From assembly GCA_037102815.1 (NCBI GenBank), contig BTPP01000003.1, forward strand, positions 3,286,001 to 3,350,000: a stretch of DNA of 64,000 nt, given 5' to 3'. Positions within the stretch are counted from its first letter, which is position 1; each line of letters starts with the position of its first letter. Made by a program: the position numbers and the translations under genes. This document shows positions 63,476-64,000 of the stretch, one piece after another. The notes under the pieces are model-generated. The model was not told the DNA's origin. It saw only the letters and a program-made list of their open reading frames with translations, and did no database searches. The DNA comes from Neurospora intermedia. Lineage: Eukaryota; Ascomycota; Sordariomycetes; Sordariales; Sordariaceae.

Positions 63476-64000
63476 ACTGACTGGGTGAGTCCAGATTGTT
63501 GGTGGGCGAGGGAATGAAGCCCGGGCAGTATCCCGGAGGTTGCTGACGGTCTGTTCGTTTCGCCACCTGCTCCAACTGAACTCCCCGCGCCAGTGAGAAG
63601 GAAGGTTGAGGTACCGTATACCTGGTCGGTAAATGTGGTGGAGTGGAATCGTCAAGGGGACACGGGGCTCCAGGTGGAGGTTGATGGGGGAGGGGGAATG
63701 GATCCTGGAGCTTTTGCGGGGTGGCCCGAGCTCACTTCCTCATTCGGTTCTAGAACTAGCTGACAGTTGCGCTCGGGACAGCGGTGGTGGCGGCCCAGGC
63801 CAAGGGGCACACGACATTGGAGGATGGCTCGGCTCTCGCTGTCCGTTGCCCCCAACGGCGCTTACCAGTGACCCGCAGCAACGGGGAAGTGCCGATTCAC
63901 GACACTATCTGTGACAGGCCTCATGGCTTCCGATCTGACCGGCTTCAGCGGAGGCGAGGCCGGTCACCGGAGCCAAAGGTTCTTCCCTGCCTGCCATGGG
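63476..64000. other. Upstream region of the NDUFAF7-like gene, window edge
   Basis: It should hold the NDUFAF7-like promoter. Short open frames on both strands have no recognisable content, and I cannot tell whether another gene begins past the edge. Confidence 0.5.

Overview
This window is nuclear DNA of a filamentous ascomycete, almost certainly Neurospora (N. crassa or a very close relative). Three things point there. The first gene reads as the Neurospora glucose transporter/sensor RCO-3. All genes have short introns (about 50-140 nt) with GTAAGT-type donors and CTAAC-type branch points. One transposon is stripped of CpA and TpG but keeps CpG, the mark of repeat-induced point mutation (RIP) in this genus. 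The species call rests on remembered protein families and was not checked by a search.

Layout, left to right. 0-10 kb: rco-3 (-), a 4.6-kb non-coding gap, then a soluble fumarate reductase fused to cytochrome b5 (-). 12-22 kb: a small secreted FAS1-domain protein (+), the SIN3 histone-deacetylase corepressor (+) and a two-pass mitochondrial TMEM70-like protein (+). 22.8-26 kb: an eight-exon Zn2Cys6 transcription factor (-), followed by 5.8 kb with no gene I can support. 31.9-43.6 kb: cia2 (Fe-S targeting, +), snu114 (spliceosomal GTPase, -), cytosolic acetoacetyl-CoA thiolase erg-10 (+) and a WDR89-type WD40 protein (-). 44.4-47.7 kb: a 3.3-kb pogo/Fot1-type DNA transposon with 89-bp terminal inverted repeats and a RIP-ruined transposase. 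It sits in the intergenic region between the WD40 gene and the divergent hrd3. 47.8-55.3 kb: hrd3 (ERAD), sfr1/mei5-like (recombination) and an RCR-like PY-motif membrane protein, all +. 55.9-63.5 kb: an uncharacterised Q-rich nuclear-looking protein (-), alanyl-tRNA synthetase with an in-frame mitochondrial leader (+) and an NDUFAF7-like methyltransferase (-).

The genes are mostly conserved housekeeping functions in no operon-like order. Themes are gene regulation (sin3, Zn2Cys6 factor, RCO-3 glucose signalling), RNA and translation (snu114, alaRS), and organelle or metal-cofactor biology (cia2, NDUFAF7-like, TMEM70-like, fumarate reductase). I rebuilt exon joins by hand; each gene model below closes in frame from an ATG to a stop. 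I found no rRNA, no convincing tRNA and no CRISPR.

The most noteworthy structure is the RIP-mutated transposon: its ends are spared while its body is heavily mutated, and it lies 175 bp from the hrd3 start codon. I did not find a convincing new multi-gene system. The least understood genes are the Q-rich protein at 55.9-56.9 kb and the TMEM70-like protein.
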